Below, in pieces: positions 7,782 to 14,448 of a stretch of 38,157 bases of DNA. Position 1 is the stretch's first letter; each line of letters begins with the position of its first letter. This DNA comes from JBGPFS01 sp041483455. Lineage in GTDB: Bacteria; Chloroflexota; Limnocylindria; Limnocylindrales; CSP1-4. The notes under the pieces were generated by a model. That model did not search any database, had not been told where the DNA came from, and worked only from the letters and a program-made list of their open reading frames with translations. The stretch lies in the NCBI GenBank assembly GCA_041483455.1, contig JBGPFS010000003.1, positions 1 through 38,157 of the forward strand. The letters are read 5' to 3'. A program made the translations under genes and the position numbers.

Positions 7782-8243
7782 GATCATCCGCTTCGTTCGG
7801 GCCCGGTAGGCCGCGTAGCCCGGGTGGCGCGCGACGAGCCAGGCCTCCTCGCGGCGCGACTTGAGATCGAACAGGATCCCGAGGGCGAGCGCGAAGCCGA
7901 GGCAGACCGGACTGGCCGCCGCCAGGCCCAGGCCGACCGAGCCGGTCACCAGGCCGCCGTAGATCGGGTGGCGGGCGAGTCGGTAGGCACCGTCCTCGAT
8001 CAGCCGGCTCCCCTCCCCCGGGCGCGGCCAGGGGGTCAGGTTCTCGCGCAGGTCGATCATCCCGCGGGGCACAAGCCAGCCGCCCACCGCCATCAGCGCG
8101 GCTCCGGCCGCGATCCCGACCACGCGGAGCGGCCCGGTCCAGGCCGGACCGAGCATCGCCGTCCCGAGGATCGCGACGATGAGGACCCCCTGGATCGCCA
8201 CGTACCCCTCGCCCCGCGGCCCCAGGTCGGGCAGCCGGCTCAC
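7767..8243 (-). CDS. Isoprenylcysteine carboxyl methyltransferase (ICMT)/PEMT-like membrane protein
   Basis: 158-residue small membrane methyltransferase-like protein. It has hydrophobic helices (VAIQGVLIVAILGTAML and GIAAGAALMAVGGWLV), then the family's SAM-binding signature YRLARHPIYGGLV and the terminal EEAWLVARHPGYAAYRARTKRMIP. These match the conserved RHPxY and EExxL...Y.xY motifs of ICMT and phospholipid methyltransferases. The GTG start at 8243 is chosen because it overlaps the upstream DinB stop as GTGA; a longer frame to 8342 runs inside the DinB gene. The substrate is unknown. Last gene of the Nudix-DinB-ICMT set. Confidence 0.8.
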   Translation of the reverse strand: MSRLPDLGPRGEGYVAIQGVLIVAILGTAMLGPAWTGPLRVVGIAAGAALMAVGGWLVPRGMIDLRENLTPWPRPGEGSRLIEDGAYRLARHPIYGGLVTGSVGLGLAAASPVCLGFALALGILFDLKSRREEAWLVARHPGYAAYRARTKRMIPGLY

Positions 8244-8809
8244 GGTCGCGAGAAGCGCTGCGTCGCGCCCATCTGGCCCCAGATCCGGGCCTGGGTCACG
8301 GCGAGCGCCTGACGGACGTGCTCGCGGTCGTGATGGACCCATTCCGCGAGGATCTCGGCGACGGTCAGCTCGCCCACGACCGGGTGAACGCCGATCCGTC
8401 CGAGATCCGCCTCGCTGAGCGAACGGACGAGGGCGATCCCCGCGCTGCGCCCCGCGGCGAACGCCTCGACCAGCTCGAGCGGGTCGCGCTCGTCGTCGCG
8501 CCGGGCGGCGGCCACGGCCGGCTGGTCCCAGGTCTCGAGGGCCGGGCGGTCGGTGTCGAGGATCATCCGGATCCGGCCGGCGAACCCACGCCGATCCGCC
8601 TCCAGCAGGTGCCCGATGCAGGTGCTGACCGACCAGTCGCCCGGCCCGGGCCGCCAGCGCGCCTCATCGCGCAGCGCCCGCACCTCGGCCCGGAGGGTCG
8701 AGACGGTCGCGGCCAGGAGCGGCGCGATCCGCTCGGGACCGAGGGGCGCGGGCGGCGGCACGGCAGGCGGCGAGACCGGCGGGACGAAGGGCGGCACGGC
8801 AGGCGTCAC
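8240..8809 (-). CDS. DinB-family putative metal-dependent protein
   Basis: 189 residues. A Pro-rich N terminus (PPFVPPVSPPAVPPPAP) precedes a four-helix DinB/YfiT-like domain. The metal-binding His set is visible: one His in STCIGHLLEADRR and an HxxxH pair in EWVHHDREHVRQ. The family includes thiol transferases with mycothiol or bacillithiol and enzymes of unknown function. GTG 8809 is chosen because it overlaps the Nudix stop as GTGA and follows GGAGGG; the open frame to 9067 is a shadow. It is coupled at both ends to neighbours in a three-gene operon. Confidence 0.82.
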   Translation of the reverse strand: MTPAVPPFVPPVSPPAVPPPAPLGPERIAPLLAATVSTLRAEVRALRDEARWRPGPGDWSVSTCIGHLLEADRRGFAGRIRMILDTDRPALETWDQPAVAAARRDDERDPLELVEAFAAGRSAGIALVRSLSEADLGRIGVHPVVGELTVAEILAEWVHHDREHVRQALAVTQARIWGQMGATQRFSRP

Positions 8810-9378
8810 GACGACCCTCCGGATCCAGCCACGACGCCCGACGCCCGCATTCGCGCGACCCGGTCCAGGGCGGCCTGGGTCAGCAGGTCGCTGATCTCCG
8901 CTCGGTCGGCCATCGCGAGCGCCTCGGCGAAGGGGACCCAGCGGATCGCGAGCTCCTCCGTCCCATCCGGCTCCGCCCGGCCCGGCACCAGATCGGTGGC
9001 CAGGAACAGGACGCCGGCCTCGTCGGTGACCGAGTTCGAGAGGTGGCTCCGGCCGATCTCTCGCCACGTCCGGGCCGTGTAGCCGGTCTCCTCGCGCAGC
9101 TCACGGCGGGCGCCCTCGAGGGGATCCTCGTCGAACACCGCACCACCCTCGACGATCTCCCACGAGTAGCGATCGAGCGTGTAGCGCCACTGGCCGACGA
9201 GGAGCACCCGGTCGTCCGGATCGAGCGCGACGACCCCGACGGCGAGGGTCTTGAAGTGGACGACCCCGTAGATCCCGGGCGTCCCGTCCGGCCGGGTCAC
9301 CTCGTCGTGATGGAGGGCGATCCAGTCGTTCTCGTATACGAGCCGACGCGAACGACGGCCCCATGGGTCGCGGGGCAT
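8806..9378 (-). CDS. Nudix hydrolase, ADP-ribose pyrophosphatase-like
   Basis: 190 residues. The Nudix box G-x5-E-x7-REUxEExGU is fully conserved, starting at GGAVFDE and ending RELREETGY. The upstream segment VVALDPDDRVLLVGQWRY and the WEIVEGG approach are typical of ADP-ribose or NDP-sugar pyrophosphatases (NudF type). ATG 9378 is chosen because AGGAG precedes it closely; the frame extending to 9561 is not coding-like. A TACCAT -10 box lies at 9414-9409. First gene of the coupled Nudix-DinB-ICMT set. Confidence 0.9.
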   Translation of the reverse strand: MPRDPWGRRSRRLVYENDWIALHHDEVTRPDGTPGIYGVVHFKTLAVGVVALDPDDRVLLVGQWRYTLDRYSWEIVEGGAVFDEDPLEGARRELREETGYTARTWREIGRSHLSNSVTDEAGVLFLATDLVPGRAEPDGTEELAIRWVPFAEALAMADRAEISDLLTQAALDRVARMRASGVVAGSGGSS

Positions 9379-9408
9379 CGGATGCTCCTGTGGCAAGCCG
9401 CGACCGCG

Positions 9409-9414
9409 ATGGTA
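9409..9414 (-). promoter_or_regulatory. -10 box for the Nudix operon
   Basis: TACCAT on the minus strand, 30 bases before ATG 9378 and directly after the 3' end of the LysE gene. This suggests the Nudix set has its own promoter. Confidence 0.4.
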
Positions 9415-9419
9415 GCGGC

Positions 9420-10073
9420 TCAATGGGCGACCAGCTCGAGGGCGATGCGGGCCGCGAAGCCGAGGATGACGAGGCTGCCGACGATGCTGACCCCGACGAT
9501 CGCCCGCGGCGGGAGGCGCCGATGCGCCAGCGAACCGAGGAGCGCGAGGACGCTCTGCCACGAGAGCGAGGCGCCCGCGACACCGACGACGAAGGCGACC
9601 CTGCCGAGGGCACCATCGCCGATCGGCGGCAGACCGAGGATGAGGGCGGCGAAGTAGATCACGGTCGCCGGGTTGAGCAGGGTCAGGCCGACGAACCGGA
9701 GGTAGGTCGCGCGGGCGTCCGGGCCCGTCGTCCGGGCCACCACGCCGGCGCCCTGCCCGGCCTCGGCCCGGGCCTCCGCCCGGACCCCGGCCCGGATCCC
9801 GCGGAGGCCGTGCCAGGCGATCGCGACGAGCGCGCCGATCGCGACGATCCGGAGCGGGGTCGCCAGCGGTTCGATGAGTGGCGCGAGGGCCGTCCCGAAC
9901 ACGGCGGCCAGCGCCGCGTAGGCGAAGTCGGCGGTCGCGGCCCCGGCGCCCGCCGCGAACGCGACCGACCGGCCCCGCCGGATCCCCGTCTCGATGATCA
10001 GGACGGCGATCGCCCCGACCGGGATGGCGATCGCGTAGCCGGCGACCACGCCGGCCAGGAAGGCGGCCACCAT
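9420..10073 (-). CDS. LysE/RhtB-family amino-acid exporter
   Basis: 217-residue membrane protein with about six hydrophobic segments. It begins with the family hallmark MVAAFLAGVVAGYAIAIPVG, then AVLIIETGIRRG, and has the conserved LTLLNPATVIYFAALI motif near the middle, after a hydrophilic loop of ~25 Ala/Arg/Gly residues. Family members export amino acids or homoserine lactones; the substrate is not readable. Its ATG overlaps the SatD-like stop by one base (TGATG), so it is coupled to that regulator-like gene. Confidence 0.88.
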   Translation of the reverse strand: MVAAFLAGVVAGYAIAIPVGAIAVLIIETGIRRGRSVAFAAGAGAATADFAYAALAAVFGTALAPLIEPLATPLRIVAIGALVAIAWHGLRGIRAGVRAEARAEAGQGAGVVARTTGPDARATYLRFVGLTLLNPATVIYFAALILGLPPIGDGALGRVAFVVGVAGASLSWQSVLALLGSLAHRRLPPRAIVGVSIVGSLVILGFAARIALELVAH

Positions 10074-10783
10074 CAGGCCGGCGCTCGCTCCGGCGCTCGC
10101 TCCGGCGCGCCGGCAGGCTCCTCGCTGGGCCCGGGGCTCCCGTCGCCCCCTTCGGGCCCGGCGACCCCGGCGAGCGAGCGGATCGCCCGGGCCAGCCGCT
10201 CGATCGAGCGAACGCCCGCCCGTTCGGCCGTCACCGACACGGTCGCCCGACTCACGCCCAGGTGGTCGGCGGCGTCGGACCGGCGCAGCCCGTCCACGAT
10301 GAGCAGGCGAGCCACCGCCCGCTGGGCCACGCTCAGCCCAAGGAGCGCTCCCCCGAGGACGGGCGCCAGGTCGGCGAGCAGGGCGTCGCGGCCGCGGTCG
10401 CCCGTCTGGATCCGCAGGAACGAGCGTTCCGCGCGCGCCGCCGCCAGGCCCGCCCGGGCGGCGAGGACGGCCGGGCCGGTGCGCTCGTCGGCCGCTCCCG
10501 ACCCGCGATCAACAGGTCCGAACGCGAACGACCAGCGCAGGACGAGCGGCTGGTCGTCCAGCGAGGAGCGAAGGACGGCCAAGAGCGGATCCGCCGGGGG
10601 CCGGAGGAGGCCGTGGAGCTCGGTCCCATGGGTCGCACCGAAGTCGGCGAGCCGCGCGGAGCCGTAGGCCGCGTCGAGCTCGCGACAGAGGCGGCGGAGC
10701 GCTTCGGAGGGGATGGCCCCGCCGGCGCCGGCGCCGCCGGGGCGCACGATCTCGGCGATGAGGACGATCCCCTGATCCTGCAC
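10073..10783 (-). CDS. SatD-like protein with C-terminal helix-turn-helix
   Basis: 236 residues from GTG 10783. The N terminus (GIVLIAEIV...RRLCRELDAAY...GTELHGLLR) resembles SatD-family proteins, whose counterpart motifs are GDIVGSR and GDEFQGL. The C terminus contains a helix-turn-helix (RRSDAADHLGVSRATVSVTAERA, 23 residues spanning roughly 178-200), suggesting a DNA-binding regulator. The tail APERAPERAPA comes from a 12-bp repeat. A longer frame from TTG 10837 is open, but GTG 10783 gives the usual family N terminus and sits six bases after a TACCGT box with TTGACG 18 bases further up. An inverted repeat overlaps that -35 box. Cotranscribed with the LysE exporter. Confidence 0.62.
   Translation of the reverse strand: MQDQGIVLIAEIVRPGGAGAGGAIPSEALRRLCRELDAAYGSARLADFGATHGTELHGLLRPPADPLLAVLRSSLDDQPLVLRWSFAFGPVDRGSGAADERTGPAVLAARAGLAAARAERSFLRIQTGDRGRDALLADLAPVLGGALLGLSVAQRAVARLLIVDGLRRSDAADHLGVSRATVSVTAERAGVRSIERLARAIRSLAGVAGPEGGDGSPGPSEEPAGAPERAPERAPA
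10081..10104. repeat. 12-bp tandem repeat in the SatD-like gene tail
   Basis: GCGCTCGCTCCG occurs twice in tandem with a partial third copy. On the minus strand it encodes repeated APER at the C terminus. Confidence 0.75.
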
Positions 10784-10789
10784 GGCCCG

Positions 10790-10819
10790 ACGGTAGCGGG
10801 CGGTCCAGTCAGCCGTCAA
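10790..10819 (-). promoter_or_regulatory. Promoter of the SatD-like/LysE operon
   Basis: TTGACG (10819-10814) and TACCGT (10795-10790) are separated by 18 bases. The GTG start follows the -10 box after six bases, so transcription would begin at or next to the start codon. Confidence 0.5.
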
Positions 10820-10828
10820 TGGCTGACT
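10807..10828. promoter_or_regulatory. Inverted repeat covering the -35 region, likely operator
   Basis: AGTCAGCC and GGCTGACT form perfect 8-base arms around GTCAAT. The spacer and left arm overlap the TTGACG -35 box of the SatD-like/LysE operon, where a bound repressor would block transcription. The HTH-bearing SatD-like protein is an obvious candidate for binding it. Confidence 0.5.
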
Positions 10829-10880
10829 CGTATGCAATCAGTCGCTCACGTCTAACCCGCCCTGGACGGAGACCCGACCG

Positions 10881-11126
10881 TCAGTGACGCACCGTCGTCT
10901 TGGTCTCGTGGATCCCCTGCGCTGCGGCCACGATCACCTGGTTGAGCGAATCCGCGATGGCCTTGGCGAGGTTCTGGTTCATCCGAACCCGGGCGACGAT
11001 CACGGTGGGTTCCGCATGCGCCCCCGCTTCACCGGTCGGCTCCGATCGATTGAGCGTGATCGTGACACCGAACTGACCGGCGCTGACGCTGAAGCCATCC
11101 GCGTAGATGTCGGGGTAGTCGGCCAT
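10881..11126 (-). CDS. DUF3467-like small protein
   Basis: 81 residues, soluble. The arrangement YADGFSVSAGQFGVTITLNRSE followed by VIVARVRMNQNLAKAIADSLNQVI resembles DUF3467 proteins, in which a beta-hairpin part (VxVSxSxxDFxLxFG) precedes VARVxMSPxxAKxLxxxL; here residues 8-29 and 42-65. The function is unknown. ATG 11126 is well placed after AGAGGAG. Both flanks are non-coding, so it is probably a single-gene unit. Confidence 0.75.
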   Translation of the reverse strand: MADYPDIYADGFSVSAGQFGVTITLNRSEPTGEAGAHAEPTVIVARVRMNQNLAKAIADSLNQVIVAAAQGIHETKTTVRH

Positions 11127-11262
11127 CTCATCTCCTCTGTTGACAAACGATCCAGCGTGGACGCTCCATCATCCCGGATCGCGAGTCTCTGCCTTCCTCA
11201 CGGCATCCACCTCACCGGCCGAAGGCCACCGGCACCTGGTGGACCGGTCTTGGCCACGATCG

Positions 11263-11295
11263 GTCATCCGTCTCGCCGCTGGCGAGACGGATGAC
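11263..11295. terminator. Perfect 15-bp hairpin, possible terminator or regulatory palindrome
   Basis: Arm GTCATCCGTCTCGCC is exactly complementary to GGCGAGACGGATGAC across a 3-base loop GCT. It lies 128 bases downstream of the VanZ-like stop on the minus strand. No T-run follows on either strand, so classical intrinsic termination is uncertain. A 9-base inverted pair (CGATCGGTC at 11258, GACCGATCG at 11353) brackets the region. The rest of the 296-base gap holds no convincing gene; TTGACA at 11140 has no matching -10 box. Confidence 0.5.
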
Positions 11296-11422
11296 GCCAG
11301 GACGCGTGAAGGGGGGACGATCGGACAGCCGGGACCAGCGAGCCAGGTCACGGACCGATCGGCGGCGTTCGAGCCGGAGTGTACCCGTGCTCGATCCGCT
11401 GGCGCGGATGTCCATCCCGCCG

Positions 11423-11824
11423 TCAGGACCGTCGGGACCGGATGAGCGCGGATGCAACGAGAGCGGCAAGCGCGCCGGTCGCGTCGATCCCGACGTCGAG
11501 GATGGACGGGTGGCGCCCGATCACGAATCCCTGGTGCAGCTCATCGCCGGCCGCGTAGACGATCGCCAGCGCCAGCGCCCCGGCCCACGGCCGGCGCCAG
11601 GCGGTCGTGCGCGCCAGTGCTCGCCAGAGCAGCAGCGCCAGGACCCCGAAGACCCCCATGTGCCCGGCTTTGCGGATCAGGAAGTCCAGCCCCTCGTCGG
11701 GGACGAAGCGCAGGTTCGGCTGGGCCGAGAGCGCGAAGATCAGCCCGGCCCACGCGACGGCCGGGGTCCAGGCCGCGAGTGGCCGGCCGCGCACGAGCCG
11801 GACAAGCCACACGCGAAGGTCCAT
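11423..11824 (-). CDS. VanZ-like membrane protein
   Basis: 133 residues with several hydrophobic helices. The VanZ-family pattern is visible: FALSAQPNLRF, then KAGHMGVFGVLALLLWRAL, then YAAGDELHQGFVIGRHPS (conserved DExxQ-type motif) and DVGIDATGALAALVAS. The role of VanZ-like proteins is unclear apart from VanZ itself, which gives low-level teicoplanin resistance. ATG 11824 is preceded by TATCCT and seven bases, suggesting a leaderless start; the longer frame to 12205 overlaps the flavoprotein gene in another frame. Confidence 0.85.
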   Translation of the reverse strand: MDLRVWLVRLVRGRPLAAWTPAVAWAGLIFALSAQPNLRFVPDEGLDFLIRKAGHMGVFGVLALLLWRALARTTAWRRPWAGALALAIVYAAGDELHQGFVIGRHPSILDVGIDATGALAALVASALIRSRRS

Positions 11825-11831
11825 CGCCGAC

Positions 11832-11837
11832 AGGATA
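11832..11837 (-). promoter_or_regulatory. -10 box of a leaderless promoter for the VanZ-like gene
   Basis: TATCCT on the minus strand followed by seven bases and the ATG at 11824. No Shine-Dalgarno sequence is present. Confidence 0.5.
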
Positions 11838-11895
11838 CGAGCGCACGATCCCGCCGCGCCCTCTCGGATGGGCCGCGACCGCCGGGGCGCCCCGG

Positions 11896-13413
11896 TCAGG
11901 CCAGGCCCGGGTCGACCCCCCGCAGGATCGCGGCGATCGCCGTCCGGGCCGCCGGCGTCTCGTAGTCGAGGAGCGGATGGGCATCGATCCGGTGCTCCGC
12001 CACTCGGCCGGCGATCCGGGTGTAGAGGACCGGGTAGACGTCGCCGCTGCCGTCCATCTCGAGCGTGATCGCCAGCGCGTCCGGCCCGCCGGCGTCGACG
12101 AAGTCCGCCAGCGGCCCGATCCCCTCGTCGAGGATCCCGGCCGCCGGATCGAGCGACACGACCCGCGCCAGGTAGGCGCGCTGGTGCCAGATCTCGGGGC
12201 CGCACGTGAGCTCCCCGGCCACGAAGTCGCCCAGCTCGGCCGCCGGGATCGACGGCCGCTCGGGCGTGACGCCGAACCGGGTCCGCGCGATGTGGCGGGC
12301 CAGGACCCGGGCGTTGTAGCGCGCCCCCTGGACGGCCCCGGAGTTGGCCGGGATGCCGTGCTTGAGCAGGCCCTTCGCGCCCTGGCCGATCGTGCCAGCG
12401 AAGAAGATCCCGGGGGCCGTCGCGCTCTCCCAGAACGGGGTCTGGGCCGGCAGCCGGCTCTGCCCGAACGTGGCCACGCCGAGCGCCGGAAGGTCGCGCA
12501 GCGGGGTGACGAAGCCGGTCGCCGCGATCACCTCGTCGACCTCGAAGGCCATCTCGCTGGCGTCGTCGGATCGGCGCGTCCGCACCACGAGGGCGGCGCC
12601 GTCGGCGGTCCGCTCGATCGACTGGATCGAGGCGTCGAGGACGGCGACCCCGCCGCCCAGGACGTGGTCCTCGTAGGGCTGGACGTAGCGCGCCCGGATC
12701 CCGACCAGCGAATGGGTCTGGACGGACAGCTTGGCCGGGCTCGGCGAGGCGATGAGGATCCGCTTCGCCCAGGGCAGGAAGCCCGAGGCGAGCTCGAACC
12801 CGGAGTTCTGCTTGCCGATGATGAAGATCCGCTTGTCCGCGTACGTCTCGACCGGGCGGGTCTCGGCGTAGTGGGCGGTCAGGTCCATCCCCGGCGCCTC
12901 CGGGCGCCAGGGCTCGGCGACGCCGACGGCGAAGACGAGCGTCGCGGCGGTGTAGACGCCGTCGCTCGTGGTCAGCTCGAACCGGCCGTCGTCGAGCCGG
13001 CGGGTCGATTCCCAGCGGCAGCCGTACCGGACGACCAGCCTGGTCCGCTCGGCGAACGCCGCGAGCGAGGCCTCCATCTCGGGTCGGCTCGGGAAGTAGG
13101 ACGAGCCGTCCATGAACCGCGGCTGGAGCGCCCGGTGCTCGTCCTCCTCCGGGATGAGGCTGTTCCAGTCGTAGCGCTCATAGGCCCGGCTGCCGCGGGC
13201 GAACGGGGCGTAGGGCTTGGTCCAGGACAGGAGCCGCTGGAAGAACGGCCACTTCCGGAACATCCCGCCGGCGGACTCGTCGGCCGAGATGACGGCGTGC
13301 GCGACGCCGAGTCCGCGCAGGGCGTACGAGGCCTGGAGGCCGCCCGGGCCGCTGCCGACGACGACGATCGGGTAATCGCCGGGCGGGAACGGCCGCTGGC
13401 TCAGCTCCGCCAC
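11896..13413 (-). CDS. FAD-dependent NAD(P)-binding oxidoreductase, monooxygenase-like
   Basis: 505-residue flavoprotein. The N-terminal FAD site is YPIVVVGSGPGGLQASYALR (near residues 14-33). A second nucleotide site reads KRIFIIGKQNSGFELASG, with GxxxSG in place of GxGxxG, as in CzcO/YpdA-type flavin monooxygenases and reductases. EVIAATGFVTPL is the conserved ATG segment, and IFFAGTIGQGAKGL is the C-terminal FAD contact. The ~130 C-terminal residues show no motif I recognise. GTG 13413 gives a compact start and overlaps the upstream CNB gene by 13 bases. The coupling suggests the CNB protein controls or docks to this enzyme, much like proteins where the two domains are fused. Confidence 0.78.
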   Translation of the reverse strand: MAELSQRPFPPGDYPIVVVGSGPGGLQASYALRGLGVAHAVISADESAGGMFRKWPFFQRLLSWTKPYAPFARGSRAYERYDWNSLIPEEDEHRALQPRFMDGSSYFPSRPEMEASLAAFAERTRLVVRYGCRWESTRRLDDGRFELTTSDGVYTAATLVFAVGVAEPWRPEAPGMDLTAHYAETRPVETYADKRIFIIGKQNSGFELASGFLPWAKRILIASPSPAKLSVQTHSLVGIRARYVQPYEDHVLGGGVAVLDASIQSIERTADGAALVVRTRRSDDASEMAFEVDEVIAATGFVTPLRDLPALGVATFGQSRLPAQTPFWESATAPGIFFAGTIGQGAKGLLKHGIPANSGAVQGARYNARVLARHIARTRFGVTPERPSIPAAELGDFVAGELTCGPEIWHQRAYLARVVSLDPAAGILDEGIGPLADFVDAGGPDALAITLEMDGSGDVYPVLYTRIAGRVAEHRIDAHPLLDYETPAARTAIAAILRGVDPGLA

Positions 13414-13823
13414 CGGTTCGCATTCCGCAGGCGGCGGGCCGACGCCTGGAGCATCCGGTACATCACCCGCGGGTGGTCGACGAGGAAGTCCTCCACGGCG
13501 GGTCCGGCCAGGACGAGGCAGCGCAGCGGACCGAGCGCGATGACGTCGGCCACCGGCGACTCGCCCAGCAGGATCGAGACTTCGCCGAAGAACTCGCCCC
13601 GCGAGAGCGTCGCCCGCTCCTGGCCGTCGACCTGGATCGAGCAGCTCCCCTCCAGGATGAGGTAGAAGCCCGAGCCGCTGAGGCCCTGGCGGAGGACCCG
13701 CTGGCCGGCCGGGAACCACTGCTCCTCGAAGGTGTGGGCCACCGCCTGGAGCTGGGGCGTCGTCAGGTCCGCGAAGAGGGCGAACCCGGCGATCGTATCG
13801 ACGATCTCGTCCTGTCCCGCCAT
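13401..13823 (-). CDS. Single-domain cyclic nucleotide-binding protein
   Basis: 140 residues forming one CNB domain with no DNA-binding part, so it is not a CRP-type regulator. It has the family features LFADLTTPQLQAVA, then WFPAGQRVLRQGLSGSGFYLILEGS and the phosphate-binding cassette GEFFGEVSILLGESPVADV. The cassette lacks the usual Arg of RxA (PVA instead), which weakens the case for cAMP binding. ATG 13823 follows GAGGAGG by 11 bases. It is coupled to the flavoprotein gene by overlap and divergent from a homologous CNB gene. Confidence 0.85.
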   Translation of the reverse strand: MAGQDEIVDTIAGFALFADLTTPQLQAVAHTFEEQWFPAGQRVLRQGLSGSGFYLILEGSCSIQVDGQERATLSRGEFFGEVSILLGESPVADVIALGPLRCLVLAGPAVEDFLVDHPRVMYRMLQASARRLRNANRWRS

Positions 13824-13902
13824 GGGCCCCGTCGTCCTCCTCGGCACGGTCGTGCGACCATCGGCGCAACGAAGGGGCTCCCCAGCGCGGCCGTGTTCTG
13901 CC

Positions 13903-13930
13903 ATCGTATCGTCCACAGCCGGCTCGACAA
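13903..13930 (-). promoter_or_regulatory. Promoter for the CNB-flavoprotein operon
   Basis: TTGTCG (13930-13925) and TACGAT (13908-13903) are spaced 16 bases apart on the minus strand. The complementary strand reads TATCGT at 13907-13912, a possible -10 box for the divergent CNB gene, so the two promoters may overlap back to back. Confidence 0.45.
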
Positions 13931-13971
13931 GCCCCGTCGTCGCGGCGTCCCGTTCCTGGAGGGTGACGATC

Positions 13972-14397
13972 ATGGTCTCGAGCGACCGGCGGACCGAGCT
14001 TCTCGGCGCGGTGGAGCTCTTCGCCGGCATCGATCCGGCCGACCTTGAGGCGATCGCCGCGCGGGCGACCGAGGTCGAGTTCCCGGCCGGTCGACCCATC
14101 GCCCGCCAGGGCGAGGTGGGGACCGGCTTCTTCGTCGTGGAGTCGGGTCGGGCGCGCGTCGTCCGGGACGGCGAGACGCTGGCCGAGCTCGGGCCGGGCG
14201 GCTTCTTCGGCGAGCTGTCGCTGCTCGACGGCGGGCCCCGGATCGCGAGCGTCGTGGCCGAGGAGCCCACCCGCTGCCTGGCCCTGCCGAGCTGGGAGTT
14301 CGAGCGGCTCCTGGAGGAGCGGCCGCGGATCGCGATCCTCATCCTCAAGGGCGTGGCCCGCCGCCTGCGGGCCGTCACCACGAGCCACCATCACTGA
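13972..14397 (+). CDS. Single-domain cyclic nucleotide-binding protein, divergent copy
   Basis: 141 residues with one CNB domain, homologous to the minus-strand neighbour. It shows LFAGIDPADLEAIA, FPAGRPIARQGEVGTGFFVVESG, and the cassette GGFFGELSLLDGGPRIASV. The ligand-binding Arg is again displaced (PRIAS), although an Arg sits next to the expected position. The C terminus ends in SHHH. ATG 13972 follows GGAGGG at 13958-13963. The cyclase-like gene begins 40 bases downstream on the same strand, so the two probably share a transcript. Confidence 0.85.
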   Translation: MVSSDRRTELLGAVELFAGIDPADLEAIAARATEVEFPAGRPIARQGEVGTGFFVVESGRARVVRDGETLAELGPGGFFGELSLLDGGPRIASVVAEEPTRCLALPSWEFERLLEERPRIAILILKGVARRLRAVTTSHHH

Positions 14398-14417
14398 CCG
14401 GCGGTCGGTCCAAGGAG

Positions 14418-14448
14418 CGGATGACCACGGAGCGCGGATGACCACGGA
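14418..14448. repeat. Duplicated start-codon region ahead of the cyclase gene
   Basis: CGGATGACCACGGA occurs at 14418-14431 and 14435-14448, a 17-bp period. The first copy gives a 6-codon reading frame (MTTERG) whose TGA overlaps the real ATG at 14438. AAGGAG lies before the first copy. Confidence 0.8.

Noticed and set aside
11140..11168. Perfect TTGACA -35 hexamer on the plus strand
   Set aside because: No -10-like sequence occurs 16-19 bases downstream, and no plus-strand gene follows in the gap.
11360..11380. GTTCGAGCC resembling a tRNA T-loop
   Set aside because: The flanking bases do not form the 5-bp T stem and no acceptor stem or anticodon arm fits.
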